Part shown: positions 63,343-64,000 of the stretch, in pieces | Layout of the letters: each line of letters opens with the position of its first letter | Numbering within the stretch: position 1 is the first letter of the stretch | Source: Microbacterium sp. LWO14-1.2 | GTDB taxonomy: Bacteria; Actinomycetota; Actinomycetes; Actinomycetales; Microbacteriaceae | NCBI RefSeq assembly: GCF_038397715.1 | Contig: NZ_CP151633.1 | Span: forward strand, 1,178,001 to 1,242,000 | Reading direction: 5' to 3' | DNA: 64,000 nucleotides | Notes under the pieces: model-generated | What the model saw: the letters and a program-made list of their open reading frames with translations, nothing else | The model's database searches: none | Told to the model about the DNA's origin: nothing | Program-made: the position numbers and the translations under genes

Positions 63343-63687
63343 ATGACCCGCGTAGCGTTCACCCTGCAGGTGAAGCCCGAGATGCTCGACGCCTACATCG
63401 AGCGCCACACCCCCGTCTGGCCGGAGATGCTCGCCGAGATCGCCGCGGCCGGTCGTCGCGACTACTCGATCTTCGTCGACCGCGAGAACGCGCGTCTGTT
63501 CGGTTACTACGAGACCGACGACGACGACGCTGCCCGCGAGCACCTCGCCGCGTCTCCCGTGGCCGCGCGGTGGGAGGCGTCGATGGCTGAGTTCTTCGTC
63601 GGTCTCGACGGCCGCGCCGACCAGGCGGCGACCACCCTCGTCGAGGTCTTCAACCTCGACGAGCAGCTCATGACCTCGCGGGGCTGA
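63343..63687 (+). CDS. rhaM: L-rhamnose mutarotase
   Basis: A 114-aa protein with the RhaM pattern: FTLQVKPEMLDAYIERHTPVW-like start, catalytic His in ERHTPVW, RRDYSIFVD and LFGYYETDD. It interconverts alpha and beta L-rhamnose. GAGGAG precedes ATG by 4 bases. Its 3' end overlaps the convergent GntR gene by 20 bases. Confidence 0.93.
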   Translation: MTRVAFTLQVKPEMLDAYIERHTPVWPEMLAEIAAAGRRDYSIFVDRENARLFGYYETDDDDAAREHLAASPVAARWEASMAEFFVGLDGRADQAATTLVEVFNLDEQLMTSRG

Positions 63688-64000
63688 CCAGAGCCTCGAC
63701 CAGACGCTCCTCCGCTGCACCGAGGTGGTCGGCCAGCAGCGTCGCCGCGCGGTCGGCATCGCCTGCGTCGACCGCGTCGAGGATCGCCGCGTGCTGCTGC
63801 GCGATCGCGGCGGCCTCCAGCAGTCGCCTGCCCTGCACCTGGGTCATGCACAGCCGCACCTCGTCGAGCACGCTGCGGTACATGCGCGATGTGCGGTCGC
63901 TGCCGACCGCGTCGATGAGAGCGGTGTGGAAGCGGAGGTCGGGGTCGACCGTGGCGGTGTCGGCGGCGGCGGGCATGGCGAGCAGGTCCGCGTTGGCCGC
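63668..64000 (-). CDS. GntR-family (FCD) regulator, C-terminal part, cut by window edge
   Basis: The frame is open to the right edge; 110 residues of the helical FCD effector domain are visible (DLRFHTALIDAVGSDRTSRMY; AIAQQHAAILDAVDAGD), including the metal-binding His residues. The N-terminal DNA-binding domain lies outside. Probably part of the rhamnose or sugar-acid locus. Confidence 0.88.
   Translation of the reverse strand, partial: AANADLLAMPAAADTATVDPDLRFHTALIDAVGSDRTSRMYRSVLDEVRLCMTQVQGRRLLEAAAIAQQHAAILDAVDAGDADRAATLLADHLGAAEERLVEALVSPARS

Overview
The window is high-GC actinobacterial DNA with tightly packed genes, many 4-bp ATGA/GTGA overlaps and several GTG starts. Gene content (TctABC with a CitAB-type sensor pair, SufS-SufU, CopZA, XylR/XylA/XylB, RhaSTPQ-type importer with RhaM) and codon use fit Microbacteriaceae, most likely Microbacterium; this assignment is inference. 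No stretch longer than 300 bases lacks a gene. One tRNA gene is present; there is no rRNA, CRISPR array or insertion sequence.

Layout. 1-1455: start of a DUF1852 (mesX-like) gene and a divergent LysR regulator. 1518-6812: tctCBA tricarboxylate importer operon and a divergent CitA/CitB-like two-component system. 6881-22802: a complete prophage of about 15.9 kb in the 3' part of a tRNA-Arg(ACG) gene, bounded by 36-bp direct repeats. 22908-36440: chromosomal housekeeping and stress genes (phosphotransferase, metalloprotease, CopA/CopZ, GntR, SufS/SufU, LysE exporter, membrane proteins, AraC/GyrI proteins, VanZ). 36437-40172: xylose module. 40395-45921: 2-hydroxyacid dehydrogenase, TetR regulator and a sugar oxidoreductase/isomerase pair sharing an operator-like palindrome with it. 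46002-51700: ROK kinase, SIS isomerase/deglycase, GMC oxidoreductase, DeoR regulator and APC permease, which look like an amino-sugar or glycated-amine pathway. 51931-57336: ferredoxin, ferredoxin reductase, cytochrome P450, AraC regulator, aldo/keto reductase and creatininase-family hydrolase, all rightward. 57422-64000: rhamnose ABC importer, LacI regulator, rhamnose mutarotase and the C-terminal part of a GntR regulator.

The most interesting region is the prophage. It encodes a very compact siphovirus: terminase, portal, fused protease/major capsid protein, connectors, major tail protein, a 384-aa tape measure, minor tail proteins, S74-type fibre, VanY-type endolysin and two holin-like proteins on the minus strand; repressor, tyrosine integrase and small genes on the plus strand. 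The attachment core lies inside the 3' end of the repressor gene and in frame. In the integrated state host DNA supplies the last base of a TGA stop, giving a 111-aa repressor. Joining the prophage ends in silico (attP) turns that stop into TGT and adds 38 residues, ending in a TGA that overlaps the GTG of the next phage gene. This is the architecture expected for integration-dependent immunity, known from some mycobacteriophages, here in a minimal-genome temperate phage. An iteron-like repeat cluster, a divergent operator region, an internal start for free capsid protein and a hairpin that may replace the tRNA terminator accompany it.
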